The notes below the pieces were generated by a model that was not told where the DNA came from, ran no database searches, and saw nothing but the letters and a program-made list of their open reading frames with translations. Positions 42,300 to 52,331 of a DNA stretch of 64,000 nt are shown here, one piece after another (positions within the stretch are counted from its first letter, which is position 1; every line of letters starts with the position of its first letter). This DNA is from Eutreptiella sp. 'Long Island Sound 2002' (lineage: Eukaryota > Euglenozoa > Euglenophyceae > Eutreptiales > Eutreptiaceae). The position numbers and the translations under genes were made by a program. The DNA lies in assembly GCA_964036045.1 (NCBI GenBank), contig OZ038383.1:37991294-38055293 (forward strand). The letters are read 5' to 3'.

Positions 42300-44237
42300 A
42301 AGTTGCACCACCGTCGTACCGTTGCCCATACTTTCTTGCTTTTCTCCTTGTGTGCGCCGCGTTCCTCCGTGCGGTGCTTTCGGTCTTGGCGCTCTTGTTC
42401 TTTTTTCTTCTCAGCTTCTTTCGCGCGCTTTTGCTCCTCCGATCTTCTCTTCTCCTTGTCCCGCCCTTTTTCATCCTTCTTTTCTTGCCTTGCCTTCTCG
42501 TTGGCCTTGTCTTGGGCGATCATGTCCGCAATCATCTTCTTCGTCTCCGCCACACCGGCGTCCTCTTCCGCGGCGCGTCAGGCCCTTGTGTCCACCCCAT
42601 GGGACCGGGCCTTCTCTTTTTCCTTCTCGGGGAGGCCTGACTTTTCCTTATGCCGGGAATGGATCCATGCCAAGGCCTCCTTGGTGGGCTTCGTGGGGCC
42701 AGCCACGTTGGCTACCGACGCTTGGAGGGCTTGAGTGTGTGCGTTGGTTTGGGGTTGGACTTGGTTGCTTTGGGGTTCGACTTGAAGTTGCGGAACTTTG
42801 GGGAAAGGCATTCCTTGGGCATCAGGTTGTTGAGGAAATTGTTGGAGTAGTTGAGAGGTTTGGAGTTGTCGGAGTAGGGCAAGTTGTGTAGGTGAGCCTT
42901 GAAGCGGGGTGAACGTGAGGCTGATGAGGCGGGAGGATTGCACGAGGGGGCCCACCACGGAACTTGCTTGGGTCGCGGACCATTCGGCCCATGCCACGGG
43001 TTCTTGATCTTGGCTTGGGAGCACCCATACACCGCTTTTGGGGACCACCACTACGTCCTGAACATTAGAATATGGAAGCCAAGTTGAAGCAAAGTTGCAT
43101 GCAACATTATTATCACACTAATGCACTACACAACGTTGCACTCAACATTGGCTAAACATTGTCTGACTAAGGCCATGTGACCCCAAGGAACCCCAAATGG
43201 CAAATTGTGGTACTACCTCGTCAAAGAATGGCCTCCTTTGCTCGGTTGGTTGGGCCAGTACATGTTCCTCAACCTCTCGATTGATCTCCACCTGTTTCAC
43301 CCTTGGTTCTTCTCTCTTGGCTTTTCTGTGCTTGTTGTCCTTCTCCTTCTTCTCCCTCTTCTCCTTCTTCTCTTTATTGGGTTGGGGTTGCTTGGGTTCG
43401 GGGAAGAGTGTGCGGCCCGTGGTCATACACCCCCCCACCGCCTCGATGCTTGGGTACGTGTTTTCATACCCCCCGGCCTCAGCAACGTCCTGGTACCACC
43501 ATCCCCGCGGAAGCGCCTCCAAAGCCGGGTCATAGAAGTAGAATTTGGCTTGTGGAGCGCGTCCCCCTTTACCACCTCGCGCACCGGCCATGCACACTTT
43601 GCCTAATCCGTACCCCTCAAATGCTCTCACAATGTTGGCCCACTCCATTGGGCCGGGCGGAAAGACTTGTTGGCATTGTGATATTTTGGTGCTGGGCTTG
43701 AGATCCTTTGGAACAATGCCCTAAGGGTGATGTCTGCCAACCAGAGGTAGCCCAAGGCCTTGGCGCGGCCACTACACATGCTGCAGGTTTTGGGGTGGGG
43801 ATGGTGCCCTGCTAGAAGCTCCTCACTAAGGGGGAAGCAAGAAGAGGGCTGGGAGGGCTGGGACGGGTCGGTGGAAATATTGGAATCGTCATCGGTGTCG
43901 TCTTCGGGGACGATTTGCTCCTTTTGAAACTACAGTAGCACAAGGGAGCGATGCGGCACTGGACAGATCTGCCACACGCGCGCCATTCACAGTCGCCGCA
44001 GTACAGATACAAAATTGCACGCAACATTCAAAATCGATGCGAAATTGCAGTTACGCCTTATAAATTGCAGATGCGATCGATGTGTAAATCAAAATTGCAG
44101 CATCAAAATTCAAAATCACCAAAACCGAAGAAAAATGCACTCACAGTGCATACATGGGATGTTCCAGTGTGAGTCTGCCGTAGTAAGCTTCTTAGCCTGC
44201 TAAGCTCCTCTGCCGATAGGTCATTGGTCCCAGCCAT
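42300..44237 (-). CDS. Inner transposon: spliced Lys/Glu-rich protein gene
   Basis: Start ATG at 44237 (MAGTNDLSAEELSRLRSLLR). A coding segment at 43700-43945 reads KEQIVPEDDTDDDSN...KTCSMCSGRAKALGYLW. Next comes GPMEWANIVRAFEGYGLGK...AKFYFYDPALEALPRGWW, ending at RRPFFDE. An intron (about 43056-43217, donor GAG|GTAGTACC, acceptor TGTTCAG|GACGTAG) keeps phase 0 into DVVVVPKSGVWVLPS. The last part is a charged coiled-coil-like region (ETKKMIADMIAQDKANEKAR..., KEAEKKKEQERQ). An in-frame TGA at 42578-42580 stands where CGA is likely. No family recognised. Several internal junctions remain unresolved, so the exon list is partial. Confidence 0.45.
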
Positions 44238-44639
44238 GGTGGACAACCCTGTCACCGAACACCAGTGGAGTACGCCCACCAAAGGGTGTTTTTTTGCAAC
44301 GAGAATCCGTGCCATTTACTAGTTACGTAAGTTTTCCCACTCGGCAAATAACTTTGAGACACACCGACGCGCTTTACTCCCCATCCGCGTGCGCTCAGAA
44401 ATGGGGATCTCAGTGATGGCAATGTTGAATGAAAATTGGGCATGTTAAATGAAAATTGAACGGCAAGATTGACTAAGTCCAAAAAGCCTCGAAACAGGTG
44501 CTGTTATGTCGTTCATGGTTGAAACACCGGAACGTGTTGAGTGCCTTCAACAGCTCCCGTTCTTGCAAACTACAGGCAACCCGCTGATCACACAAATGAG
44601 CATCAGAGCAGCTGTCCGTGAGGTTTTGGTTGAGCCGAA

Positions 44640-44870
44640 CTCTTTGTTGAACCAAGGTCGAGCCAAAGTTGCACCGAAGTTGCACCGAAGTTGCAGCGCA
44701 CGCTGCCGAAGCAACGCTGAAGCCAAAGGAACGCCGAATGAACGCCGAAGCAACGCCGAAGCAACGTGGAGGCAACGCCGAAGCAACGCAGAAGCAACGC
44801 CGAAGCAACGCCGAAGCAACGAAGCAACGCCGAAGCACCGCGGAAGTAATACGAAACAAATGAAGTAATG
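44640..44870. repeat. GAAGCAACGCC simple array
   Basis: A run of GAAGCAACGC/AAGTTGCACC words of 10-11 bp, about 20 copies, inside the inner transposon between its divergent genes. Frames across it read Ala/Glu/Asn-rich repeats and are not counted as coding. Confidence 0.8.
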
Positions 44871-45287
44871 AGTAAGAGAGAGGCCTGAATTTCCAGCTGG
44901 TGGTGCAAAGTTGCATGCAACATAGGAAGAAAAACCAAAACAAATTTGCACAACTCCTCCAGAAAATTGCAATTCCGTTTTCCAATGTTGGGTGCAACTT
45001 TGTGTTTGTGGGGCGCCATGCAGGGAGAGCGTAACGCCATGCACATATGCACGCCATGCACGCAAAAGGCACCACAAAAAAAAGCCACACACGTTCACGC
45101 CTACCGATCTAAGTCAGAGTCGGAGTCCCCATCTGCATTCACCACTTGAGCAACATGCACCTCTTGTGCCTTTGTCTTGCCCAGCCACTTAGGCAACTCA
45201 GTGCGCATAACAATTCGGTTATGATCACTTTCTGAGTGTCTATTTTTTTTCAAGTGTCTATTTTTTTTCGATTTTTCTTTTCGCATC

Positions 45288-46598
45288 ATGACTGTTAATA
45301 TTTGCCGCACCGATCTGGAGCCTGGTCAGAGCTTTCTAGCGCCAGCTGCCAGCTGCACCAGATGCCAAACGCCAGCTGCAGAGCTATCAAATCTGGCGCA
45401 AGATCAAAGTTCCTTATCGCCGCAGTTCGAAAAGACTGGTCCACAACCTCTGTCAGTACACGAAATTTACGTTCTACGCTGCTTTCTACGCTCATACAGA
45501 CCCACGCGCAGTTTCACCGTCCAAAGCTTACCCTACCGTGCTTCCGTACCGTGCAAGAATGGTGCAAGTTGCCATTTTCATCTACAACAGCGCTGCTGGT
45601 TTCGACACGAAAATGCTCAAACTGAAGCTCAAACGCAAACAGAAGAATACGACGAGAACGCCAAAAGTTGCGAGGAGCCCTCTAATGAATACAATGAACT
45701 ACAAGAACGTGTGCGCCAAATTCTGCCGAAAAACGAGTCTACGAAGAACTACGCCGAAGTCCGTGCACACAAAATGTCCGAGAATACCACAAACGGAAAG
45801 TGGCAATTCGAAAGACTCGACGCCGTGCAACCCGTAACAAAGGTATGTAATCCGCACGTCTCAAGGTCCACGTCGCCAGCGCAAATTGAGCACAACAGCT
45901 CTACCCTGAGTACCAAAGCAGTCGGCTACGACCGCCAGCCTACAAGGAAGGACTATAGCGAAACTGAGTACAACAACCCTATCTCCAGTACCAAAACAGC
46001 AGCCTGCGACCGCCAACACAAATGGGGTGACTACAGCGAAGCCGAGCCGTTCTCTATTTGTCAAGCCGATGACAGAGAAGCAACCCCAACTTCGTACCAA
46101 GACCCATCCGGTAACCAAGAGGATCACGAAGCATCTGAATTCATCAAGAGATCGATTGAGCTACAACTGTCGAATGAGGAATTCAACAGGGACTTTATTA
46201 TCAAGCAACAAGGCAAGGACATGTCGAACCTCCAAGAACTCTTCAACAAGGCCAGTAATGAAGTACAGCGAAAAATATGGACTACCTTAAATCAGGCCAG
46301 AGAAATTCGCAAGAAACATGAGAGAAGAGAACGCAAGACTATCGTGCATGCTCGTGACAGGGACTTCGACTCACTATGCGACCTTCACTACCACATCGTC
46401 AGTCTCCAAGCGATCGTGTCTCAACACGGAGAAAAATTGCAGTCCCTATGGTTCGATTCTCAAAGATGCCGAATACTCCACGACAGCAATACCTCTCGAC
46501 AGGACATCATAGACGAAGAATCCGATGATTTTGAGTACAACTTCGTTACAATGATGTATTGCGAAAGAAGTTTGATTAAACTACCCAATAACACCTGA
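45288..46598 (+). CDS. Inner transposon: CCCH zinc-finger protein
   Basis: A 436-codon frame from ATG 45288 to TGA 46598, on the opposite strand to the other genes of the element. Around residue 90 it has CKNGASCHFHLQQRCWFRHE, a C-x5-C-x7-C-x3-H finger of the CCCH type that often binds RNA. The middle is rich in Thr, Ser and Asn with repeated STKA-YDRQ motifs. The C-terminal third is helical and charged (IQLSNEEFNRDFIIKQQ-like region, REIRKKHERRERKT). No DDE or helicase motif is seen. A role in element RNA handling is speculative. The frame is intact, unlike much of its surroundings. Confidence 0.55.
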   Translation: MTVNICRTDLEPGQSFLAPAASCTRCQTPAAELSNLAQDQSSLSPQFEKTGPQPLSVHEIYVLRCFLRSYRPTRSFTVQSLPYRASVPCKNGASCHFHLQQRCWFRHENAQTEAQTQTEEYDENAKSCEEPSNEYNELQERVRQILPKNESTKNYAEVRAHKMSENTTNGKWQFERLDAVQPVTKVCNPHVSRSTSPAQIEHNSSTLSTKAVGYDRQPTRKDYSETEYNNPISSTKTAACDRQHKWGDYSEAEPFSICQADDREATPTSYQDPSGNQEDHEASEFIKRSIELQLSNEEFNRDFIIKQQGKDMSNLQELFNKASNEVQRKIWTTLNQAREIRKKHERRERKTIVHARDRDFDSLCDLHYHIVSLQAIVSQHGEKLQSLWFDSQRCRILHDSNTSRQDIIDEESDDFEYNFVTMMYCERSLIKLPNNT

Positions 46599-47308
46599 GC
46601 TCGACAGTGCTCCAAAGGCTTATATGTATGGCTGCCCAGGCAGCTTGTTATATATGCAGATCGTCTTATTTGCCCTGTACGCAACTGCTACAGTCGAGAT
46701 TTTTTTTGGACTTCTCGTGAGAGCTCTTCCTTTCATATATATCTGATATTGGCTGCCCCAACAAGACTTCTATGCACTGCAATCAATTGCACTGCAATGT
46801 CACCATTGCCTGCTTTTGCTTGCTTGTTTGTTGCCTGCATTGTATGGATCCGGCACTGATTTTCCCCTAGGGTGAGAAATCGGAGTTGTTTTCCAAATGC
46901 GGTGAACAGGGAGGTCACAGCCACAACATTTTCAGATATACCTTATGCAGGTGCTGCCAGTTCTGATTTTTGGCATTTCTAAAACTTATCCTTTGTATGT
47001 TACTAACCTGACGACCTCAAAAACGTCACAATAATTTTTCTTTCGATCTTTTTTTTCAATTTTCTTCCAAGTGTACCAGTCTATTATCTTATCATTCGAT
47101 AAATTTTTCCTGGGCCACCTTGGTGAACCAGTGGCCTAATGAAAGCCAAAACAGCAACTTACACTCACACCAACATTCATGCACCTCCACCAAACCAACA
47201 CCAACACCCACACACGGTCTCCAACACCGGTCAGCGCAGTTTACATGTATGAAAAGGCCATGTAGATAGTATGCACAGCACCTGTGTACATAGCCGGCTC
47301 TTATCTAA
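46599..47308. other. Spacer inside the inner transposon
   Basis: AT-rich sequence between convergent genes; both would terminate here. No further frame or RNA seen. Confidence 0.4.
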
Positions 47309-49149
47309 TCACTGTGAGAACTCTGATAAAGTTTGTGACGTCTTAAAAACAATTCGGTTATGACACTGTTGCACAACCCTCAGGGAAGCCTCAGGCAAAT
47401 CAATTTTTGCACCACGACCCCCAGCCCTGTTACTATAGTTGTTGTGCATGTCTTTGATGACAGCATTGGCTGATTCCAGAAGATCACCGCAAAACATACC
47501 CATGCCATAGGGCTTGTTATTCTGCACCACACGCTTGCAGTCATAAATAAAAAAAACCAAGTACGGGGACTTGGAGGTAGGACACAGTGCACTACGGAAT
47601 GCGCGCGCCACTTCTGCAATTCGCAGAGCAAGAGGGTCATGCCAGGTTTGGTACAACGCCGTTAGCGTACAGCTCATGGCCTTCACTGCAGCATCAATTG
47701 AGCTATCAATATTTAGGACCTGTGACAGTTGATTCCACGCCACCAATAGGCGCCAGGATTCCTCCCCGTCAGGGTCTGCTTTTCCTTTAGGTGTGATGCC
47801 CGTCTTGTAGTCCCGTAAAATTTGGGGCACCTCAACAATAACAGCCGCCTCCTGCCCCACACACAAGCAGTGTACCTTATTTGCAACAATGCGACCGATG
47901 CACATCAATGCTGGTAAAATGCACATTACAACCTGAAAATAAGGGTTAGGCACCTGAAGCAAAGGTTTATGTGTACAACCACGGCCTTGAACGGGCAGCA
48001 TTTTCCCGCTGCGCACTTGGTCATGCCAAAGGGCATTGGCCTGTGCAGAGCGTGGAACTTCAGCACCCTCCAATGATCCATTATCCCAAATCTGAAAACT
48101 GTAGAGACTAGCCACCATCCAATGTGTAGTGATACCCAAGACATGGCGAAGCCAAGGTGAATCACCCCCAAGGAAAACACCCGTGGGATACTCCGTCCCA
48201 CAGTACTCCATGGTGCCGGTGTTAATGAATCTCTGAATCCACCTCAGGTTGACACGCCATAGCCATGACAATGCCACTGTATCGTTCTCCGGCACAAACT
48301 CCACGGCAAGTGTCCATAGGTGAGGTAACATCCTCGACAAACGCCCAAAGTTGGCAAAGCCAATGGACAGCTGCACCCAAGTGCGGCCACCAACGGGCAC
48401 ACCATCACCACGAATGATAACATCCAAGAACCCAGTCAAGGAGGTGTCAGGGGCAGGGATGACCCCCATATCATGGTGTAAGTAATGTAGGTACTCCAAG
48501 AAGTCCGGCATGTCCCAGTTGCTTGAAACACCACCCGTGGCCTTGTGCTTCACCTTGGTTAGGACCTGCTTGCCTGCCAACCGGTTCCATTCCTGTTAGA
48601 AAGAGTTTCACGAAGGTAGTTTGGGGTATACAACACCATTAGACCCCCAAGTGGAGGTCTCTTGTCCATACCAGGTGATGAAGTTACGGTACCTAAAAGA
48701 GCATATAGCAAGGTTGAAACAAAGTTGCAACAAAGTTGCAATCAGGCACATTAGGGGGTAGCGGAACCCCCACAAAGTTTACCAAGTTGTAATGCAACTT
48801 TGATGCAAGTTAGAGATTCTCAACAGGAATGCAACTTTGGGTGAAATGCAATTTTGGTTGCAATTTTGAAATTGCATGCTCTTGTCCACGGCACACCTTT
48901 TCTTTGGAATTTGAAGGTCCAAAACCCGTTCCACCGCACGTTGAGGAGAAACTTGGAAGGGGCGCCGCCTACGCGGGGCATGGAGCAGTGTAGCAGCGGG
49001 GATAACTCAGTAACTTGGTTCACCACACGTTTAAGTAGATTTTTGGCCCGTGGACTACTTCCGAAAAAATCCACAAGTTCTTTGGTAAGAGCCCAGTCTT
49101 CCAATCTGGAATAGTAGATTTTGGGGCATTTTCGGCCCCGGCTAGGCAT
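47309..49149 (-). CDS. Inner transposon: transposase-like spliced gene
   Basis: Starts at ATG 49149 (MPSRGRKCPKIYYSRLEDWA). The first exon runs to about 48880. After an intron full of CAACTTTG words, a short exon (about 48635-48690) reads YRNFITWYGQETSTWGSN between CTCTTTTAG and a GTGTTG donor. The large last exon opens after TTTCTAACAG at 48597 with EWNRLAGKQVLTKVK and ends at TGA 47309. It contains SPYLVFFIYDCKRVV (strand plus Asp) and, further on, GMFCGDLLESANAVIKDMHNN, a helix with Glu and Asn like the last catalytic element of some DDE transposases. The helix resembles FCESLLLSL of the outer element's gene, hinting at distant relationship. Family assignment is open. Confidence 0.5.
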
Positions 49150-49285
49150 TACAATCCTGGAAAGCACAAAATGAAACAAGTGGGTGCGATTTGAAAACAA
49201 CCCTTCTCCACCTCATACAACTTTGAATGGTTAACTCAATTGAGGATGCTTTTAACTAAGTTGAGCTCAACATTGGTTTTTGCAC

Positions 49286-49304
49286 TTTATGTCAAAATGG
49301 GCCC
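49286..49304 (-). repeat. Right terminal inverted repeat of the inner transposon
   Basis: TTTATGTCAAAATGGGCCC, inverted relative to 41021-41038 with one extra base after GGGCCC. Followed by the CTAGG duplication and then resumed gag sequence. Confidence 0.8.
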
Positions 49305-49309
49305 CTAGG

Positions 49310-51092
49310 GTGGCTTCCAGAGCCTCCACCTCCAGGACGGTAGTTGTTCAGGTGCTGGTCGCTTTCTTTCTCCAGCGCCAGCTCCAGGAGTAGTACACAT
49401 AGATCCTCGTAGTGGAGGGCTCCAGCCTTGCGCTCTGCCGTTGAACGGCACTTGCCCACAGCTCTTGAAGGAGCTTAGCCACCAACCAGAAAAGCAGGTC
49501 GTCGCTGCTGTAGGAACCGGGCATCAATCGTCCAGCCCAGTGATCCAGGTCAGCCAATAGCTCAGAGACCCTGCCAGGTTTGGGGTTGTTGGGCAGCATG
49601 GGCAGGTTCTGGATCCCGGCCCTGATGGACAGGTCGGTTTCAGAGGTCGGGTACTGCCTCTCCAAGGCAACCAACACATCGGCAAAGGTGGCCGACTTAG
49701 TCACGATCTGTTTGACCTGCTTCTCCAGGTACTTGGTCTTGCAACACTGCAGGAGCAGATCGCACTTGACCCGTCAACTAGCGCGGGTTTGGCCGGTTAA
49801 TCGGAGAAACCAGCCTAAATTCTCAGTGAACTCGCTGAGGTCCTTGCCTGTGAACTCAGGCAGGTTCACAACGATCTTGGAGGTGGCAATAGCCTTAGCC
49901 TCCTGACACCTGCGTCCCTCAGGGCGTCGGGTCTTCTTCTTCTTCTTCTTCTTCTTCCCACTTGGGTTCTCGGGGTCCTCCGGGTCGTCGTCCTCTGAGG
50001 GCGAAGCAGAAGTCATCGACGGCGGTTCGTCATCGTAGGGATCTCCGCCTAGGTCCCTCGAGCCGTAGGGCTCCACATCCACCATTGCCCTCAGGGCTGT
50101 CAGCCCCAGCCGGTCCAGCTCGGCTCTCGTAGAATTCCCCACGCTACTGTAGGGGGCTGAGCTGTCCTCGGCACGAAAGGGCTTCTAGGTATCACAGCAG
50201 GGGTCGGCATCGGTTGGCTCCTCAGGCTCCCCAGGGTGTTTGTCAGCCCTGCCACCAGGTGTTTGGCCTGTACCCGATGTGGTGACATTCCCACCGTGTT
50301 AGCTGACGCTTGGGGGGGTATCAGGGGCTCCAGCTTATCTCGAATCTCTTGAGTGAGGTCGCCAACAATTTTATAGGTGGCTCCTCGGAGCATCTCGTTG
50401 ATCACCGACCACGTCAGGGACCTGTTGGAGGATCTCCCCGATCCTCTACTCCTGCTCCCGCATGACTCAGGTCCTCTCCCACTCAGCCTTGCATACCCAG
50501 GAACATCCACATAGGCTCCCGTAGCGGGTAGAGGATGGTCATAGTCAGTCGCATACAATCGTGGCGCACAACTGGAGGTCATCGGCTCCCTGGTAGTAGT
50601 TGCCTCTGGAAACGCAGTGGTAGGTGGGTTCACACCATAGGCAGGGTAGGTAGGCATACCAGTAAAGCCTATGCCCTCAGCCATAGGCGGGTTGGTTATG
50701 GGTGTGGATGTTGCAGCGGCTGGGTCTGGAGTTGGGAGTGTGGTGGTTATCGGAGAGGGTGATGCGTTGAGGCCAGAAGCGCTTGGTGCGCCCTCGAAGG
50801 TAGGATCATTCGTCGGGTCGTGCCCTTGGTCTGCTCCTTTCTGTGCTATGCTTTCTCGAGCATCCTTCTCTCTCTCTCTCTTTCTCTTCACAGGATGGGT
50901 GTCCACCTCCTCGACTGAGAGGGCCCGGAAGGCCGACTGAAGTCCTTCCATCGAATCCTCCGCCACGTCCACTGGCCCATGTAAGGGCTCCGAAGGTACA
51001 GCGCTAGGTCCAGGTCCAGGTTCACCAGGTGCTGACATTGCTGGTGCCTCAGGCGCCGTCTTCACGTTGGTGTCCTCTTTCTTGGTGTCCAT
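49310..51092 (-). pseudogene. LTR element: Gag N-terminal part
   Basis: ATG at 51092, about 100 bp inside the 5' LTR. The first 300 residues are Pro/Ser/Thr-rich and disordered. A helical capsid-like part follows (NEMLRGATYKIVGDLTQEIR, then NLPEFTGKDLSEFTENLGWF and DLDHWAGRLMPGSYSSDDLLFWLVAKLLQELWA). A poly-Lys run (KKKKKKKK) precedes it. Frameshifts lie near 50140 and 49430. A TGA at 49774-49776 reads ASstopRVKCDLLL, again a likely CGA ancestor. The sequence stops at the target palindrome CCCTAGGG, where the inner transposon interrupts it; the zinc knuckle lies on the far side. Confidence 0.75.
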
Positions 51093-51179
51093 ATTCGTTC
51101 GCCCTTCTTGCTTATATATGACTGATCTCGGCGCACTGGATGTACGGCACGGGGCTGCTGCCGGTACGCAGAGACAGTC

Positions 51180-51193
51180 TGCCTCTTGCTACC
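51180..51193 (-). other. Candidate primer-binding site
   Basis: In element orientation the 5' LTR ends ...CTTTCT and is followed by GGTAGCAAGAGGC, which with the last LTR base gives TGGTAGC, the form of a sequence complementary to a tRNA 3' end (CCA). The tRNA is not identified. Confidence 0.5.
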
Positions 51194-51986
51194 AGAAAGT
51201 TTTATAGTGATTTCAACACTGTGTGTTTGTTGTGCCTCTCCTACTGCTTGCTGCTGGTGTAGGGTTTCCTGCTGCTTGTTTTTGATGAGGAAAATGTTTT
51301 ATTTGCTGAAATACAACCAATCCAGGATAACCCAAGCCAGAGATAAGCAAGTAGAAGAAAATCAGGATCAAAGCATGAAGGGCTGCAGTCACAAAGAGTT
51401 AGATAAGGAAGCCTATCAACAATAGACCACAGCAATTAGCATACATTGCAACTCAGGATGAAATATTTTACATGTTTGAGAAAATCTGATTGAAAAACTG
51501 CCCCAAGGGCTCAGTCTCATCCACAGTGCCATCCTGAGATGTGCACTCTTTGTTTCTGGGTCCCATGGGTGCTGAGGTGGCATGGCATGTGGCGATGAGG
51601 TCACTGCCATGTCACATGGGATATTCCTACTCAGCTAGGCTGACTGGGTATTGAACCCAGGACCTCTCAAAAAAAGGTGCCCAGCCTCCTGGGGTGCATA
51701 CCACTAGGATAGCTAAGAATTCATGAGAAAACATAGACAAATTCATAGGCTCTGCCTTGAGTATATCAGTGCCTCAGCAACCCAGGAATAGATGTTTTAG
51801 TGCCTATAGCTTGGGGATAAAGGGGTCCACACCACATTCTGATTTAGTGTTTGGTTCCATAGGTCAAAATGTGTTATCACCCCTTTTGGTTTGGCCAATA
51901 CTAAGATGGAAATGCCTGTGTGCTTAGAGCACCTCTAATACAACTAAAGTATACCCTAAAGCATTGGAAAAGCACTTTTTCTTACT
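51194..51986 (-). repeat. 5' LTR of the Ty3/gypsy-type element
   Basis: 793 bp, partner of 32439-33233. In element orientation it starts AGTAAG and ends CACTATAAAACTTTCT. A tRNA-like fold is at 51633-51715. A TATAAAA word lies only about 8 bp from its 3' end (51201-51207). Confidence 0.9.
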
Positions 51987-51991
51987 AAGGC
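51987..51991. repeat. Target-site duplication of the LTR element, right copy
   Basis: AAGGC, identical to 32434-32438. Confidence 0.85.
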
Positions 51992-52256
51992 GCCAGGCCT
52001 CCTCTATCAAAACACCAACCCATCTCTTGCCCTCTGCTGCGATTGCCTTTTCAACGCTGCAACGCGTCCGTTCATTTTTGCGCAGACGCAGTAAAAACAC
52101 GAACAACAATCGCGCCCTCGTCCCCCTGTTTTAGCCCTTCCCATAGTTCTTCTGCCGTGTGATACGGCGGTTCCTCTGAGCAGACATCGCGGAAAACTCC
52201 AGATGCTGCGGCCACTGTCTTTTCAAGGTCCACCTCTTTTCGCAGGGGCATTATAG
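51992..52256 (-). pseudogene. Transposase-like gene of the outer transposon, 5' part
   Basis: Begins after a likely acceptor TTTTTCACAG. ATG 52251 opens MPLRKEVDLEKTVAAASGVF, and the frame continues AEELWEGLKQGDEGAIVVRV. In a run of five A (52074-52078) the frame shifts by one base to NERTRCSVEKAIAAEGKRWV and LIEEAWRL, which meets the 3' part at 32433 in the correct phase once the LTR element is removed. The A-run shift is a mutation or a sequencing error. Confidence 0.6.
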
Positions 52257-52331
52257 CTGTGAAAAATAATTGTGTAACTGTATCTGCGTAAAAATCGCTG
52301 TTTGAAAACATTTCTTGCTTTGAAACATCAA

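Larger units (their letters stand above)
41021..49304. mobile_element. Inner DNA transposon inserted in the gag region of the LTR element
   Basis: 8.28 kb. Termini are inverted: GGGCCCTTTTGACATAAA at the left, and the reverse complement with one extra base (GGGCCCATTTTGACATAAA) at the right. The element separates the N-terminal gag from its zinc-knuckle part. It holds at least three genes: a transposase-like gene (47309-49149, minus), a CCCH zinc-finger gene (45288-46598, plus) and a Lys/Glu-rich spliced gene (about 42300-44237, minus). Introns and spacers are packed with CAACTTTG and CAACATTGG words. The superfamily is not recognised. Confidence 0.8.
32439..51986 (-). mobile_element. Ty3/gypsy-type LTR retrotransposon, itself interrupted by a DNA transposon
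   Basis: Two LTRs of about 795 bp in direct orientation, target duplication AAGGC, a candidate primer-binding site and a polypurine tract define a 19.5-kb insertion. It is 11.3 kb without the nested transposon. Coding order on the minus strand is gag (with CCHC knuckle), aspartic protease, an NPxF-motif domain, reverse transcriptase, RNase H and integrase. RT before integrase is the Ty3 order. Frames are broken by several shifts and stops and the RT active site is mutated, so the copy is dead. It is inserted in the coding exon of the outer transposon's transposase-like gene. Confidence 0.9.

Noticed and set aside
42241-43701. Leu/Phe/Ser-rich plus-strand frames in the inner transposon
   Set aside because: Antisense shadows of the Lys/Glu-rich minus-strand gene.
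41021-49304. CACTA-type assignment of the inner transposon
   Set aside because: Termini are GGGCCC and the duplication is longer than the 2-3 bp of CACTA elements.
32439-51986. The two 795-bp direct repeats as independent SINE insertions
   Set aside because: They share orientation, bracket a Ty3-type coding region with a polypurine tract and candidate primer site, and have a single shared AAGGC duplication; LTRs explain all of this.
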